64,000 nucleotides of DNA from Verrucomicrobiota bacterium (GCA_018240015.1 JAFEGJ010000009.1:98565-162564), one strand, 5' to 3'. Shown: positions 50,514 to 60,900, counted from the first letter of the stretch. Numbers and translations are program-made. Notes: a model not told the origin generated them from the letters alone.

Positions 50514-50663
50514 TTGTAAAACTCCTGCACACGGCAAAAACGCCCTTTTGACCCATTTTGCCACCCCAGCTCCGAGCCCTACTCTGATTCGAGTATGTGC
50601 TCGGGGCGGGGTTGGCAAACAGGTTCAAAATCATCGTTTTTTCCGTGCACCGGAGTTTTGCAA
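50514..50663. repeat. Long centred imperfect palindrome, element 3
   Basis: Outer arms 50514-50542 and 50635-50663 match 24 of 29 as inverted repeats; inner arms 50557-50576 and 50600-50619 match 17 of 20; the central hairpin TACTC/GAGTA is at 50580-50595. Total 150 bp, centred. It fills the gap between divergent menI and the GT10 gene. Mismatches are mostly symmetrical internal loops, so folding is conserved. Confidence 0.82.
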
Positions 50664-50678
50664 CTACCTACTAAGGTT

Positions 50679-51620
50679 ATGCGAAATTTGTTTTATTTTT
50701 TAGTCTTATTTCCTCTATTTGCTTTTGCACGCAATGGAGATGTCATCCTGTCGAGTGAAGGGCAAGAGACCCTTCCCCTTCTGGAAGATGTCCGTGAAGC
50801 GATGGCTAAAAAAAATATTCCTCTCAAATTGTGCCATTTGAAAGATGTTAAAAAGTGGGACAAAGTCGCCTATACCGTCATCTGGAACAAGCCCCACATC
50901 AAGAATAGGCTCCTCAATAGCATCCCCAAAAAACGGGCTATTCTTTTTCAATGGGAGTCCCCTGTAGAGTCCCCCAAACTTTATTCCCGCAAATACACGC
51001 GCCATTTTCGCAAGGTCTATACGTGGAACGATGACCTGGTCGACAACTATCGATTTTTTAAATTTTATTTTCCGGCTCTAAAGCCCATGGAGGAAGGCAT
51101 CCCTTCTTTCGAAAAGAAAAAACTTCTCACCATGGTGGCACGCTATAAAAAAGCGAGCAAAAAAGAAGGAGCTCTTTACCCTGAAAGGATTGCAGCGGCG
51201 GAGTGTTTTGATGGAAAAAACTTTGACCTCTATGGCGCTGGATGGGACAAAAGCAAATACCGCTCGCACAGGGAAGGCACTCCCGATTTAAAGAACTACC
51301 GATTTGCCGTTTGCTATGAGGATGTTGGCGGCGTTAAGGGCTATATCACAGAAAAAATTTTCAACACCTTTGCCGCAGGCTGCGTCCCCATTTATCTAGG
51401 GGCTACCAATATCACCGATTATATTCCCAAAGAATGTTTCATCGACCGACGCGACTTTGCAACTGATGAAGACCTCTATGCCTTTATTGAGTCGATGGAT
51501 AAAGCCACGTACGAAAAATATTTAGCTAGCATTCGATCCTTTCTGGGCAGCGAAAAAGCTCAGCTATTTTCAAAAAAATACTTTGAAATTGTTTTTCTAG
51601 AGGCTATTCGCTTTCCCTAA
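50679..51620 (+). CDS. Secreted GT10 alpha-1,3-fucosyltransferase-like protein
   Basis: 313 residues from ATG 50679 (AAGG two bases before, close spacing). Signal peptide MRNLFYFLVLFPLFAFARNG. The GT10 donor motif is complete: YRFAVCYEDVGGVKGYITEK, IFNTFAAGCVPIYLGA, DYIPKECFID. GT10 enzymes transfer fucose to N-acetylglucosamine in Lewis-type glycans. A signal peptide on such an enzyme is unusual because bacterial relatives are cytosolic. Divergent from menI across element 3. Confidence 0.8.
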   Translation: MRNLFYFLVLFPLFAFARNGDVILSSEGQETLPLLEDVREAMAKKNIPLKLCHLKDVKKWDKVAYTVIWNKPHIKNRLLNSIPKKRAILFQWESPVESPKLYSRKYTRHFRKVYTWNDDLVDNYRFFKFYFPALKPMEEGIPSFEKKKLLTMVARYKKASKKEGALYPERIAAAECFDGKNFDLYGAGWDKSKYRSHREGTPDLKNYRFAVCYEDVGGVKGYITEKIFNTFAAGCVPIYLGATNITDYIPKECFIDRRDFATDEDLYAFIESMDKATYEKYLASIRSFLGSEKAQLFSKKYFEIVFLEAIRFP

Positions 51621-51649
51621 ATTAAGGGACCTTCCTATAATCCCACTCC

Positions 51650-53428
51650 ATGAATCCAGAGGTTTTTTTCGCAGAGGGCCTCGAGCTCCTCGAGGTGGGT
51701 AAGCAAGAAAAGAAGAAGCAATTTCTCCATCTAGCTTGTAAAAAGTTCCAAAAAGCGACCGATGAGGCGCCTTCGCATTTAGATGCCTGGAAAGCTTGGG
51801 GCACTGCACTAGAGCTCCTGGGCGAGCCCGTTTTGGCCAAGGAAAAATACGCCCATTTAACGCCAAGCCCTGAACTCTATCGCAGCCTGGGCCGCGTGTC
51901 TTATCAAATCGCCGAGGAATCAGGTGAAATCACTGACATAAAAGAGGCCGTCCAGTGGCTCGAAAAAGCTGAAGGCCCTGACTGCCCTGGGGATTACTGG
52001 ATCGAAAGGGGCAAGGCCTATCTTCTCATGTCGGAAAAGGTCAGAGATTATCGTCTCATTACTAGGGCGATACAAGCCTTTAAAAAAGGTGTTTCGATGA
52101 TGATCGGATCTGCTACAGGTTGGAAACATCTGGCCGCAGCGATGCAAAAATTTTATCTCCACTCTCAGGAAGAAGACCATTTTTCGCAGGCAAGCGATTG
52201 CTACGCAGCTGCACTGCAGCTCCATCCGTCGGATGGAGAGCTGTGGCTCGAGTGGGCTGAATTTCTTTTGGACAGCGGAAGAAAAACACGCGATGAAAAA
52301 AAGTTAAATTTAGGCGTAGAAAAATGTAGGCAAGCTCACGTTTATTTACCCAAGGACCCTCATGTTCTCGCCGCGTGGGCCCAAATTCTGGCCCTCCTGG
52401 GAGAAATTACGGAGCGCGCTGACCTTCTTTTCGAAGCCGAAGCAAAAATGAACACAGCCACAGAGATGGACGAAGATGACCCCTGGCTTTCCTATGCTTT
52501 TGGTATGTGCTACATCTCCTTTGCCGATTATTTCGAAGATCCCGACTATCTTTTGCAGGCCATCGAAAAACTCCAATGGAGCCTATCACTCGACAGGACG
52601 CTGTACCAGAGCTGGCACGCGATGGCCAAATGCTTCCAGATCTATGCGAGCATCCAAAATGATACGGACTCGCTGCAAAAGGCAATCCGTTTTTACTCGA
52701 AAGCCGAGACTCTTTTTCCCTCAAGGGATTATATCGTTGACGGGGCAATTGCTCTCACGCAGCTGGGCGAGATAAATAGTGAGCCGACGCTTTTAGAAGA
52801 GGCTATACGCCGCTTCGAATGGGCTCTGGATGAGCAAAAAAATGCCCTCTATTCCCACACTGAATGGTTTTTTTACTACGCCTGCGCTCTTGACCTCCTC
52901 GCCAGTCATCTAGATGAAGAGCACTTGTATCTCAAAGCGATCGAAATGCTCTCGCATGTGATCATGGTAGAGCCCGCTTTTCCCCATCTGCACCACAAAG
53001 TAGGCCTTGTCCTATCCCATCTGGCAGATTTTAGAGGATCTCCCCAAGAATTTTACCGGGCCCAGCACCACTATCGTTTAGCACTGAAGGCCGACGCTGA
53101 AAATGACTTCGTTCTCGTCGACTGGGGCGTCTCTCTCATGAACCTGTCCGAATATCTCTTAGACACTGAAGAGAAAGAAATGGTCCTTCGAGAAGCCCAT
53201 GCCAAGCTAAGCCAAGCCGCAGCTCTCGGAAGCGTCCAGTCGTTTTATCATCTCGCCTGTTTCCACTCCCTTCTTCATGAGTACGAAATGGCTCTTTATT
53301 TCCTCGAAAAAAGTCGCCAAGCTAATGTACTTCCCACCCTCGACGAAATCTTAGATGAAGAGTGGCTCGAAGGGCTCCGGATGACCTCTCATTTTCAAAA
53401 TTTTTTAACGCAGATCGAAAAGAAATAA
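51650..53428 (+). CDS. Tetratricopeptide repeat protein
   Basis: 592 residues. Repeated TPR units with W/L-G-Y-A-F-P spacing, for example AWKAWGTALELLGEPVLAKE, LWLEWAEFLLDSGRKTRDEK, FVLVDWGVSLMNLSEYLLDT and SFYHLACFHSLLHEYEMALY. No signal peptide. Scaffold or chaperone role inferred. 20 bp upstream of yidC on the same strand. Confidence 0.85.
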   Translation: MNPEVFFAEGLELLEVGKQEKKKQFLHLACKKFQKATDEAPSHLDAWKAWGTALELLGEPVLAKEKYAHLTPSPELYRSLGRVSYQIAEESGEITDIKEAVQWLEKAEGPDCPGDYWIERGKAYLLMSEKVRDYRLITRAIQAFKKGVSMMIGSATGWKHLAAAMQKFYLHSQEEDHFSQASDCYAAALQLHPSDGELWLEWAEFLLDSGRKTRDEKKLNLGVEKCRQAHVYLPKDPHVLAAWAQILALLGEITERADLLFEAEAKMNTATEMDEDDPWLSYAFGMCYISFADYFEDPDYLLQAIEKLQWSLSLDRTLYQSWHAMAKCFQIYASIQNDTDSLQKAIRFYSKAETLFPSRDYIVDGAIALTQLGEINSEPTLLEEAIRRFEWALDEQKNALYSHTEWFFYYACALDLLASHLDEEHLYLKAIEMLSHVIMVEPAFPHLHHKVGLVLSHLADFRGSPQEFYRAQHHYRLALKADAENDFVLVDWGVSLMNLSEYLLDTEEKEMVLREAHAKLSQAAALGSVQSFYHLACFHSLLHEYEMALYFLEKSRQANVLPTLDEILDEEWLEGLRMTSHFQNFLTQIEKK

Positions 53429-53448
53429 TCTGGTAGGCTGAGGACCTT

Positions 53449-55290
53449 ATGGATAAACGTACAATATTGTTCCTGGTTGCCCTGACGATTTCATTTTATT
53501 TAATCAATAATATCTTATTTCCCCCTCGTCCGGCTCCTGCACCGGCTCCCACGCAAGAACAAATCCAGCAAGTGACTCCCAAGCCTCTCGCAGCCCCCTC
53601 CGAGGTTAAGGAAAATCTTTACGTTATCGAAAATGCCTACCAACAGCTCGTCATTTCGAGCATCGGCGGCGCCATTAAAGAAATTAACCTCCCTCTTCGC
53701 TCCAAAGAAAATACTGTTTCCGTTATTCGGCCCATTGGGTTTGATAAAACACTCCAAAAAGACTACCCTTCCCAAGATCGATTCCCTTCTGCTGCCTACC
53801 AGACAGCCGACGGATCGTTTGCAGAAGGAAAAGTTGGGGGATACTATCCATTGCTCCGCCGCTCAGCGCCTCCCGCCCTCTACGGCCTGAGCTCCGCGAT
53901 CGGAAATAGCGACGAGCCACCCCTTCGCTACTCTTTAAAAAGTATAGAGAAAAATCGCATCGTCCTCGAAGGCGTGGCAGATAAATGCCGCATCCTTAAA
54001 ACCATCACCCTTCCCGAAGACCCCTCAAAGGCTCCTTACTGCTTTGATGTCGATCTCGAGGTGAGGGGCGACTGCCAAAACCTCGCTCTTTCCACCGGTG
54101 TTCCCGAAGTTGAGATCGTCTCCGGGAGCGCAAGCCCCGTTCTCAAGTACCGACTCACCCGCGGCCAAAAACCGGTCGTGGAAAAAGCCGACCTACCGAA
54201 AACTTCTTCCACAATGTCTTCGGTTCAACCTGACTGGATCTGCAACTCGAACGGATTTTTTGGGATCATCCTCGATCCTAAGGCAGATATTGGTAGAGGC
54301 TTTACGGCCGTACAAGTTCCCGGGACCGTCGCTCCCACCCGCCTTTCTGTGATCGATCAGCAGTACGACCTCTACCCGCCAACGAACTATCCCGGCTACG
54401 ACATGCGTATCCCCTTGAGCGTCACCAATAAAACACTGTCGTTCCGCGTTTTTGCCGGACCATTCGATACACAAATTCTCAAGACTGTCGATGCCAATTA
54501 CACCGACCCCAAAACAGGCTACACTCCCGACTTCATCGCGTGTCAGAGCTACCATGGATGGTTCTCCTTTATCTCGGAGCCGTTCGCGAAATTCCTCTTT
54601 TTCTTGATGGAGATTTTCCATTTTATCACACGCTCGTGGGGCATCTCGATCATTCTCCTGACCGCCGCCCTGCGCCTCATGATGTACCCGCTCAACGCCT
54701 GGTCGATCAAATCGACTTCCAAAATGCAAAAACTCCAGCCTCTCATCTCTTCGGTGCAAGAGCGCCTGAAAAAAGATCCCAAAAAGATGCAGATGGAGAT
54801 GATGCGCATCTACCGCGAAAACAAAATCAATCCTCTCGGCGGATGTTTCCCCCTCCTCATTCAAATGCCTTTCCTTATCGGAATGTTCGATCTTCTCAAA
54901 TCAGCCTTTGAACTACGCGGCGTGAGCTTCATCCCGGGGTGGATCACTAACCTCACCGCTCCTGATGTCGTCTTCAGCTGGGGATATCCAATTTGGTTCT
55001 TTGGAACGTCATTCCACTTGCTCCCCTTCCTCCTGGGTGCCGCGATGTACTGGCAGCAGAAGATGAGCACGAACATCCCCAAAGACCCCAAGCTTCTCAC
55101 TGATCAACAAAAGCAGCAAAAGATGATGGGGAACTTCATGGTCATCGTCTTCACCGTACTGTTCTATCATTTCCCATCAGGCTTGAACATCTACTGGCTC
55201 TCTTCGATCCTTCTGGGCATTCTGCAGCACTGGTGGATGACCAAAAAGCCCAAAGGTCCAGAGATTGAGATTTTGCCGAAGAAGAAATAG
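53449..55290 (+). CDS. yidC: Membrane protein insertase YidC
   Basis: Inserts inner-membrane proteins with or without SecYEG. 613 residues: N-terminal helix (TILFLVALTISFYLINNILF), a proline-rich linker, a large periplasmic beta-domain (60-350), then the conserved five-helix core (GISIILLTAALRLMMYPLN, INPLGGCFPLLIQMPFLIGM, PSGLNIYWLSSILLGILQHW). Basic C-terminus EIEILPKKK. The last 12 codons are repeated at 56426-56461 with only synonymous changes. Confidence 0.96.
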   Translation: MDKRTILFLVALTISFYLINNILFPPRPAPAPAPTQEQIQQVTPKPLAAPSEVKENLYVIENAYQQLVISSIGGAIKEINLPLRSKENTVSVIRPIGFDKTLQKDYPSQDRFPSAAYQTADGSFAEGKVGGYYPLLRRSAPPALYGLSSAIGNSDEPPLRYSLKSIEKNRIVLEGVADKCRILKTITLPEDPSKAPYCFDVDLEVRGDCQNLALSTGVPEVEIVSGSASPVLKYRLTRGQKPVVEKADLPKTSSTMSSVQPDWICNSNGFFGIILDPKADIGRGFTAVQVPGTVAPTRLSVIDQQYDLYPPTNYPGYDMRIPLSVTNKTLSFRVFAGPFDTQILKTVDANYTDPKTGYTPDFIACQSYHGWFSFISEPFAKFLFFLMEIFHFITRSWGISIILLTAALRLMMYPLNAWSIKSTSKMQKLQPLISSVQERLKKDPKKMQMEMMRIYRENKINPLGGCFPLLIQMPFLIGMFDLLKSAFELRGVSFIPGWITNLTAPDVVFSWGYPIWFFGTSFHLLPFLLGAAMYWQQKMSTNIPKDPKLLTDQQKQQKMMGNFMVIVFTVLFYHFPSGLNIYWLSSILLGILQHWWMTKKPKGPEIEILPKKK

Positions 55291-55293
55291 ATT

Positions 55294-55866
55294 TTATATT
55301 TCGCCCAGGAAATCTTCTAACTTGTCCGCCGTTTTCTTCAAAGCATGCTTCCGCAGAGAAAAAAGGTACTCTTTCGATGACTTGGGGGGATTTTTTAATG
55401 ACTTGCGAATCATTTTTATCGTAGCCAAAAAGGTGCCTTTGTTCAAATCCATTTGATTGAGAAAAAAATCATCAGGATGCATGGCCTCTACATCAAATTT
55501 ACTTAAGATTTTACTTGGAAAATCCTTGAGATTATAGGTAACAATAATCTGAGCTTTGCATTTTATGGCAGCCGCGAGCACATGGCAATCATTCTTATCT
55601 GGCAAACGAAGACCTCTGATTAACCCTTCATAGTTTTTAACAACACAATCGTCCACTGCTTCATTGATTAGTTGCCTTGTTTTTTCAAGGTTTTTTCGTT
55701 TTAAATCCGGTCTTTTTCGGAGCAAATTCTCTATCCACTCATCATGAATTTGATTGGTCCACTTTGCTCTATAGAATTCTGCTAAAGCGAGCTCAATAAA
55801 TAGGTCACGTACAGGAGCTGAATAAAATACACTCGCATCGAAAAGGACGACGAATCGAGAAAACAT
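55294..55866 (-). CDS. PIN-domain toxin
   Basis: Probable Mg-dependent ribonuclease, 190 residues. Acidic quartet candidates: Asp10 (LFDASVF), Glu43 region (DEW), Asp90 and Asp93 (LPDKNDCHVLAAA), Asp115 in VTYNLKDFP. Its start overlaps the stop of the antitoxin (TAATG), a standard type II layout. Stops 4 bp from yidC, convergent. Confidence 0.8.
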   Translation of the reverse strand: MFSRFVVLFDASVFYSAPVRDLFIELALAEFYRAKWTNQIHDEWIENLLRKRPDLKRKNLEKTRQLINEAVDDCVVKNYEGLIRGLRLPDKNDCHVLAAAIKCKAQIIVTYNLKDFPSKILSKFDVEAMHPDDFFLNQMDLNKGTFLATIKMIRKSLKNPPKSSKEYLFSLRKHALKKTADKLEDFLGEI

Positions 55867-56339
55867 TAATATCCCATATCAAGCTCTTGAGCCTGCTTGG
55901 TTAAAGCTTCTCGCGCTTTGCGGCTTTTTTCTTTAGATCTATCACGATATTTTAATAGGTCTTTAAAAAGAATTCTTCGGTGCCTTCCCACTTTATGAAA
56001 AGGAACTTTTTCTCGCTCCAGAAGCCGAATGAGGAAAGGTCTAGATACATTTAACAAATCTGCAGCTTCTTGGGTGGTAAGTTCAGCATGTATAGGAACA
56101 ATGGTTACAGCATTTCCCTCGGATATTTGCACTAGCGTACGAAACAGAATTGTTACTATTGCTGGAGATAAATAGAAAAACACCTCTTTTCTATTTCCTC
56201 TTTTCATAACAAACATAATGTCCTTCTTTTTGTCCTTAGACAAAAAAGAAGCTATTTCTAGACTTGCTTTGCTCGCTAAAGTCTTATCATGTGATTTTGG
56301 TAAGATAGGTAAAGATCCCTTCGAAACAGCAAGACTCAT
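55866..56339 (-). CDS. Antitoxin with excisionase-like helix-turn-helix
   Basis: 157 residues from ATG 56339 (AAGGAG eight bases upstream); ORF opens earlier at 56396 without support. C-terminal MerR/AlpA-like HTH at about 87-135: ELTTQEAADLLNVSRPFLIR, KVPFHKVGRHRRILFKDLLKYRD. N-terminal part is unrecognised. Inferred partner of the PIN toxin and regulator of the pair. Confidence 0.78.
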   Translation of the reverse strand: MSLAVSKGSLPILPKSHDKTLASKASLEIASFLSKDKKKDIMFVMKRGNRKEVFFYLSPAIVTILFRTLVQISEGNAVTIVPIHAELTTQEAADLLNVSRPFLIRLLEREKVPFHKVGRHRRILFKDLLKYRDRSKEKSRKAREALTKQAQELDMGY

Positions 56340-56425
56340 GCCAATTTCTCCTTCTACTAAAACTTTAGTATCCCGGATTATTCGAAATATTCGCAACTAA
56401 ATTTTCCCAGAAGAAAAAAACCTCC

Positions 56426-56461
56426 GGTCCTGAAATTGAGATCTTGCCGAAGAAAAAGTGA
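56426..56461 (+). repeat. Second copy of the yidC 3' end
   Basis: Encodes G-P-E-I-E-I-L-P-K-K-K-stop, identical in protein to yidC 55255-55290, but with changed third bases (CCT, GAA, ATC, AAA, AAG) and stop TGA instead of TAG. The preceding codons are KKK-T-S against TKK-P-K. It marks the far end of the PIN module, a direct repeat 1171 bp from the original. Confidence 0.88.
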
Positions 56462-56473
56462 TAGGGGTACTCC

Positions 56474-57274
56474 TTATTGATCAGCGAGTTCTTCAGGCTC
56501 ATTTTTTCCCTCTATGATAAGAGGGGAAAAGGAATAAGGCCGCTCTACAGAAAACTGGAGGCTCGGATATTCGTTTTCTAGGGCTTTAAATTTACTAGCA
56601 ATAGTAACAGTGAGCGCTTCTTGCTCATCCACTTCTGCTTCCATATTATTTACAAAAACAACTACAGTGAGTTCATCTTGCACTGCATATGAACTGAGGT
56701 GAGGAATATCCTTTAGAGAGAAGATAAATTCGGCGCTTCTGACAAATCGGAAAGCAACACCATCGTAAGAGCCTTGTTCTTGATGGTATTCTCTAAAATC
56801 CCAAACAGAACGATTTGTGCTAAATTTGTTCCTACAATTGCTCCATTCTTTCCAAATCGCGCAGACAGCAGCTAAACGATCTTTTGATGGAGCATTGTCG
56901 ATACGTCCTTTCAGCTCGCTCCAGATAAGTTTTTCGAAACAATTTTCGTTACCCAAGGTTACCCGGATTAGCTGGTAAAGATCTTCTTTCAGCGCCTCCT
57001 GCCGTATTTTTCCCTCGATAACCAAGCCCCTTACTGTTTTCCCGTCCCATACGGGAACAATGATCCAGGAACTTTCACGTGTCACATTTTTAAAATAATC
57101 ATACTGGAAGACATTGTCTGCGGTGGGAAAGTCTTCCAAAACTGTGAAACAGCAGGTGAAATTATCTTCCCATATTCGTGAAATTATAAGTGTAAGTTTG
57201 TTGCTCTCGATCCACTCCTGCGCTCCGATGCTAGCTTCCACCCCTGCATTTCGCACACCCACAATATCAGCCAT
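56474..57274 (-). CDS. Hypothetical protein
   Basis: 266 residues, not recognised. ATG 57274 is preceded by GGAGGG four bases upstream, so the ATG at 57286 inside that site is rejected. Soluble, mixed alpha/beta; no signal peptide. Strings such as IVPVWDGKTVRGLVIEGKI and IFSLKDIPHLSSYA suggest no known family to me. Between 57275 and 57587 lies only palindrome element 4. Confidence 0.6.
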   Translation of the reverse strand: MADIVGVRNAGVEASIGAQEWIESNKLTLIISRIWEDNFTCCFTVLEDFPTADNVFQYDYFKNVTRESSWIIVPVWDGKTVRGLVIEGKIRQEALKEDLYQLIRVTLGNENCFEKLIWSELKGRIDNAPSKDRLAAVCAIWKEWSNCRNKFSTNRSVWDFREYHQEQGSYDGVAFRFVRSAEFIFSLKDIPHLSSYAVQDELTVVVFVNNMEAEVDEQEALTVTIASKFKALENEYPSLQFSVERPYSFSPLIIEGKNEPEELADQ

Positions 57275-57363
57275 TATTCCCTCCATTCATTATTGTTTTT
57301 AGAAAAAAATTTAAAGGGAGCGATGAATGAAATCAAGTTGAAGAAGGCTTCCCGCAGATCACA

Positions 57364-57534
57364 TTAAGGAGGCTCTGGGAAATTGCTTTGCTGAGGATTT
57401 TTAGCGAATTTTTGGCAGTCGAAGTTTTTGGAGAACGCAGCTAACTTGCTATAAGTTAACGAGTTCGAAAAAACAAGCATGCCAAAGAAATTCGCAAAAA
57501 GACGCGGCGAATGAATTTCCCAGAGCTTCCTTAA
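57364..57534. repeat. Long centred imperfect palindrome, element 4
   Basis: Outer arms 57364-57384 and 57514-57534 match 20 of 21. Inner arms near 57400-57417 and 57480-57498 pair imperfectly, and a central hairpin TAACTT/AAGTTA with loop GCTAT lies at 57442-57458. Total 171 bp. Unlike the others it separates two genes on the same strand. A 75-codon open frame across it is not coding. Confidence 0.85.
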
Positions 57535-57587
57535 CTTAGGTGAAATAAATGAGACTCCTAACTGAAATGTAGAAAGGGGATAATGAA

Positions 57588-57968
57588 TCAACTTACTTTT
57601 AATGGAGTGGGAGCAACCATCCCGTCTTCCCAGTGCATCATCCTTAAGATAATTCTTCCGAGAATAGGATCATTATTATCTTGGCCGTTTCGATAATACC
57701 ATTCGTTGTTAGCTAGTCGCTCAAAATGAACATGCATAATAGCTTTATCACCGCTTCTGACATAGGATAGACGAAAACATGTTTCAGTTTGAGAAAGAGT
57801 AAATGTATATGGTTGTTTGTCTTCTAACCTTTTTTCAATATTCGTAACTAATGCAGGTCCACTCCAAGCGGCATGGCGAGTAATGTCTTCATCAAAAGCA
57901 TGACTCTCCACAAAAGGTATGGGTGATGCCCCAGCAGGTCTTATCAAAGCTGGATTTACTCTATCCAT
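57588..57968 (-). CDS. Small protein with SH2-like pattern
   Basis: 126 residues, AAGGAG six bases before ATG. By eye it follows an SH2 domain: AAWSGPALVTNIEKRL (W, then helix A), YTFTLSQTET (strand B), CFRLSYVRSG (strand C, family LS), IMHVHFERLANNEWYY (strand D with the family H-x-h, then strand E). The phosphotyrosine-binding Arg of FLxR is replaced (F-T-L-S). The resemblance is my inference and may be chance. Lies 14 bp from the end of the SBP fusion gene. Confidence 0.45.
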   Translation of the reverse strand: MDRVNPALIRPAGASPIPFVESHAFDEDITRHAAWSGPALVTNIEKRLEDKQPYTFTLSQTETCFRLSYVRSGDKAIMHVHFERLANNEWYYRNGQDNNDPILGRIILRMMHWEDGMVAPTPLKVS

Positions 57969-57982
57969 ACAGTCTCCTTTTA

Positions 57983-60900
57983 TTATACGCTCTTAGGATA
58001 CTTCATATCCCGATTTATGTGTACATATTTAAAGTCAATATTGCCAATTTTGGATGGTGAGATCCCTTCCACATAGTTCTTCCGAATAAACGGTTCTATT
58101 TCATGAAAGATAGGGATGACAGGTTTTTCACGTATGAGAATCGCTTCGGCAGCGGCAAAAAGACGGTCGCGTTCAGCGAGATTCGTTTCCCGATCTGCTT
58201 TTTCTATGAGACTTTGATACGAGGGGCTTTCCCATCCCGAGAAATTGATCTGATCGCCTGCATATTTGAACGCGTTTAAAGTATAAATCGGATCGTCTAT
58301 CCAGGGTCTCCAACTCATCACTCCTATTTGAAAATCTCCCCGCGTCATTTTGGTGAACAAGTCTTTAAAATCGAGCGGCTCAGGCTTAACAACGATGCCG
58401 AGAAGATCTTTCCATTGCTGAGCGATGTTTAACGCAATTTTTCTTCGAAGATCGTTATTGGCATGAAAAAGAGTAATGGGAGGGAAATTCTTTCGTGTAA
58501 TACCCAGTTCTATTAAAGCTTCTTCAAAAAGCTCCACCGTGTTACTTCCTTTGCGATCTTCTTTGCATCTCGAGTGCGGAAGGGGAAGCGGAGTCAGCGC
58601 GGGGATGGCCTCGTAAGATAAGATGTCGATAACGGCTTGCCGGTCGATAGCTTGGGATAGTGCAAAGCGCATTTTTTGCGAATGGAAGGGAAATTTATTC
58701 ACATTCAGCACGTACCAATAGGTGGAAGAGACGGGGACTTTTTCGATGGCGTATTCCTTGTTTTCAGCAAAAAATGGTTCCCAAGCCCGAATGGGCCTTC
58801 CTATCCAATCGATTTCTCCCTTGTCAAACATTTCTAATGCTCGCTGGGCGCTGGCTCTTGTGATTTGTACGCGATCTAATTTGACTGTCTTCGCATCCCA
58901 ATAAAAGGGACTTTTCTTCAGTTCATAACTTTCTTCGCCATCGGCATATTCGAGCTGAAAAGGGCCATTGCATACATAGGCGTCCCCTGTTTGGAAGAAC
59001 CAGTTGGGATGCAGCTGGTCGATCCGGTGATTGACGGGAGAAAATAGAGGGTGAGAAGTCAGCTCTAAAAAATAAGCGCATGGGTGCTCTAACTCAACGA
59101 CGAGGGTGGTGTCGTTTACCGCTTTAATACCGACTTCATCAACGGAAATGAGTCCTTCCTTGGCTTTTTTTGCGTGACGAATAATGTAAAAGAGATTGGT
59201 GAAGGCCGACTTAAAGTGAGGAGATAATATCTTTTTCCATGTATAGCAAAAATCATACGCCGTCACGGGGTCGCCATTGTTCCAGATGGATTCTTTGAGC
59301 AAAAAGGTGTACGTTTTTTCATCAGCGGATATTTCCAAAGCTTCAGCGATTGCTAAATGAACTTTCCCATCTTTGCCAATGCGGGTAAGGCCTTCAAACA
59401 ACATCTTCAAAATGTACGTTGAAAGTTCATCCCCTCCCAGGCGGGGGTCTAAAGAAAAAGGGAGATGTTGCGGACAAAGCCTTAAGACTTGAGTGCTTTG
59501 GACGACTTCTAACCAACTGGAAATAGTATTTTCTAATATCTGAAGGAATTGGCTCCGGCTTTCTTCAGAAGTGGCATCATAGATATAGCCTTGGGCAATT
59601 CCATCTGTATCTTTTATCGTGAGGGAGCAAGTCAATTCTTTTGCAAGGGGCGCTTTGCTAAGGGTTTCCACGATATGTTTTTGAAAAGCCCGGTCGCGGA
59701 GCCTAATAACGACAAATACGAAACTGTCCCTCGTTTCTGATTTTAAAATGTAGCCATCTGGCAAAGAGAGAGGGGCTGATAGAGCCTCGAGATAAAGGTT
59801 GAATAGCTGGACCATAGACGAAAAGGGAAGGATCGCCTGCATTTCTGGCGGGCTCAAATTATGGAAAAAGTTCTCGAGGAGCTCGGGATTTTTGTCCGCG
59901 ATTTCTTTAAAATGGGTCTTAAATTGTGTGAAAAGTTCGAGTTGCTTTGCAAAGACACCCCCATTGTAATCTCTGATCTCACCGATCGCCTCCGTTATAA
60001 GAGAAACGACATAGTGCCTTGCGTAAAACAAATTGCAGGAGGAGTCACAGCGTAAAAGAAATGGAGCCTTCGGGATATGCAATCGAAATACAGAGGCCTC
60101 TTTCGGCAAAGCCTCTTCATTTTCTGTATACCCGACCACAGTGCTGCGCTCAAAGACAAATTCACAGCCTTTTAAATTGGAAAAACAATGTGAAATACTT
60201 TTGGAATCTTTCGTTAAGAGACGAAGAACAATCCCTCTGAAAATGAGCGTGCCACTCTGAATTCTTTCAAAAGAGATCATGACTTGGGGAAGATCGGAAG
60301 GGGCTTTTAATTCTTGGCTCAGAGAAAAAATGCTGCGCATCACTTCTTCCAAATCACAAAGCCCAAAAAAAGAAGGGGCGAGGGTTTCTACGCCTTTTTT
60401 CAGTTCCTCTTTCAGGGAGTGTTTGAGTAGGCTAACTTCCTTAGAAGAAAATTGAAAACCGTTTTCTTTTTCTAATTCGAGATAGAGCAAGCATTCAAGT
60501 CCCCGAGGCTGCTGAATGGCCACAAAAGACTCTTTAACAGCTCCTAAATTGGCTACTAATTTTTGAGCAGCCCTCAGAATATGCTCATCCCCTAGCCGTT
60601 CATAGGAACTCGTGAAATGAACCGCGATTGCAAGACCCATGACAAGTTTTTGGCCGAAAGGAAAGCGCATATGCGTCGGCAAAACACGCAGTTCTATCCC
60701 TATTTCATTTCGATTTCGAAGCAGCTTTTTTTGTAGCTGATAATGCGAGCAAATAATGCGCAATTGATGCTCTAAGCTACGATGGGCTCTAAATTTCTTT
60801 TCTGTATACGAGAGAAAACGCTGCGCTTCTTTGAATAGATCTCCCCCAAAAACATGGGGCCATTTTTGAATCACTTTGATCAGCTTTTCAAAAATGGCTT

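Noticed and set aside
57364..57591. 75-codon open frame on the minus strand
   Set aside because: It lies almost wholly on palindrome element 4, has no ribosome binding site and no coding character; it is a by-product of the inverted repeat.
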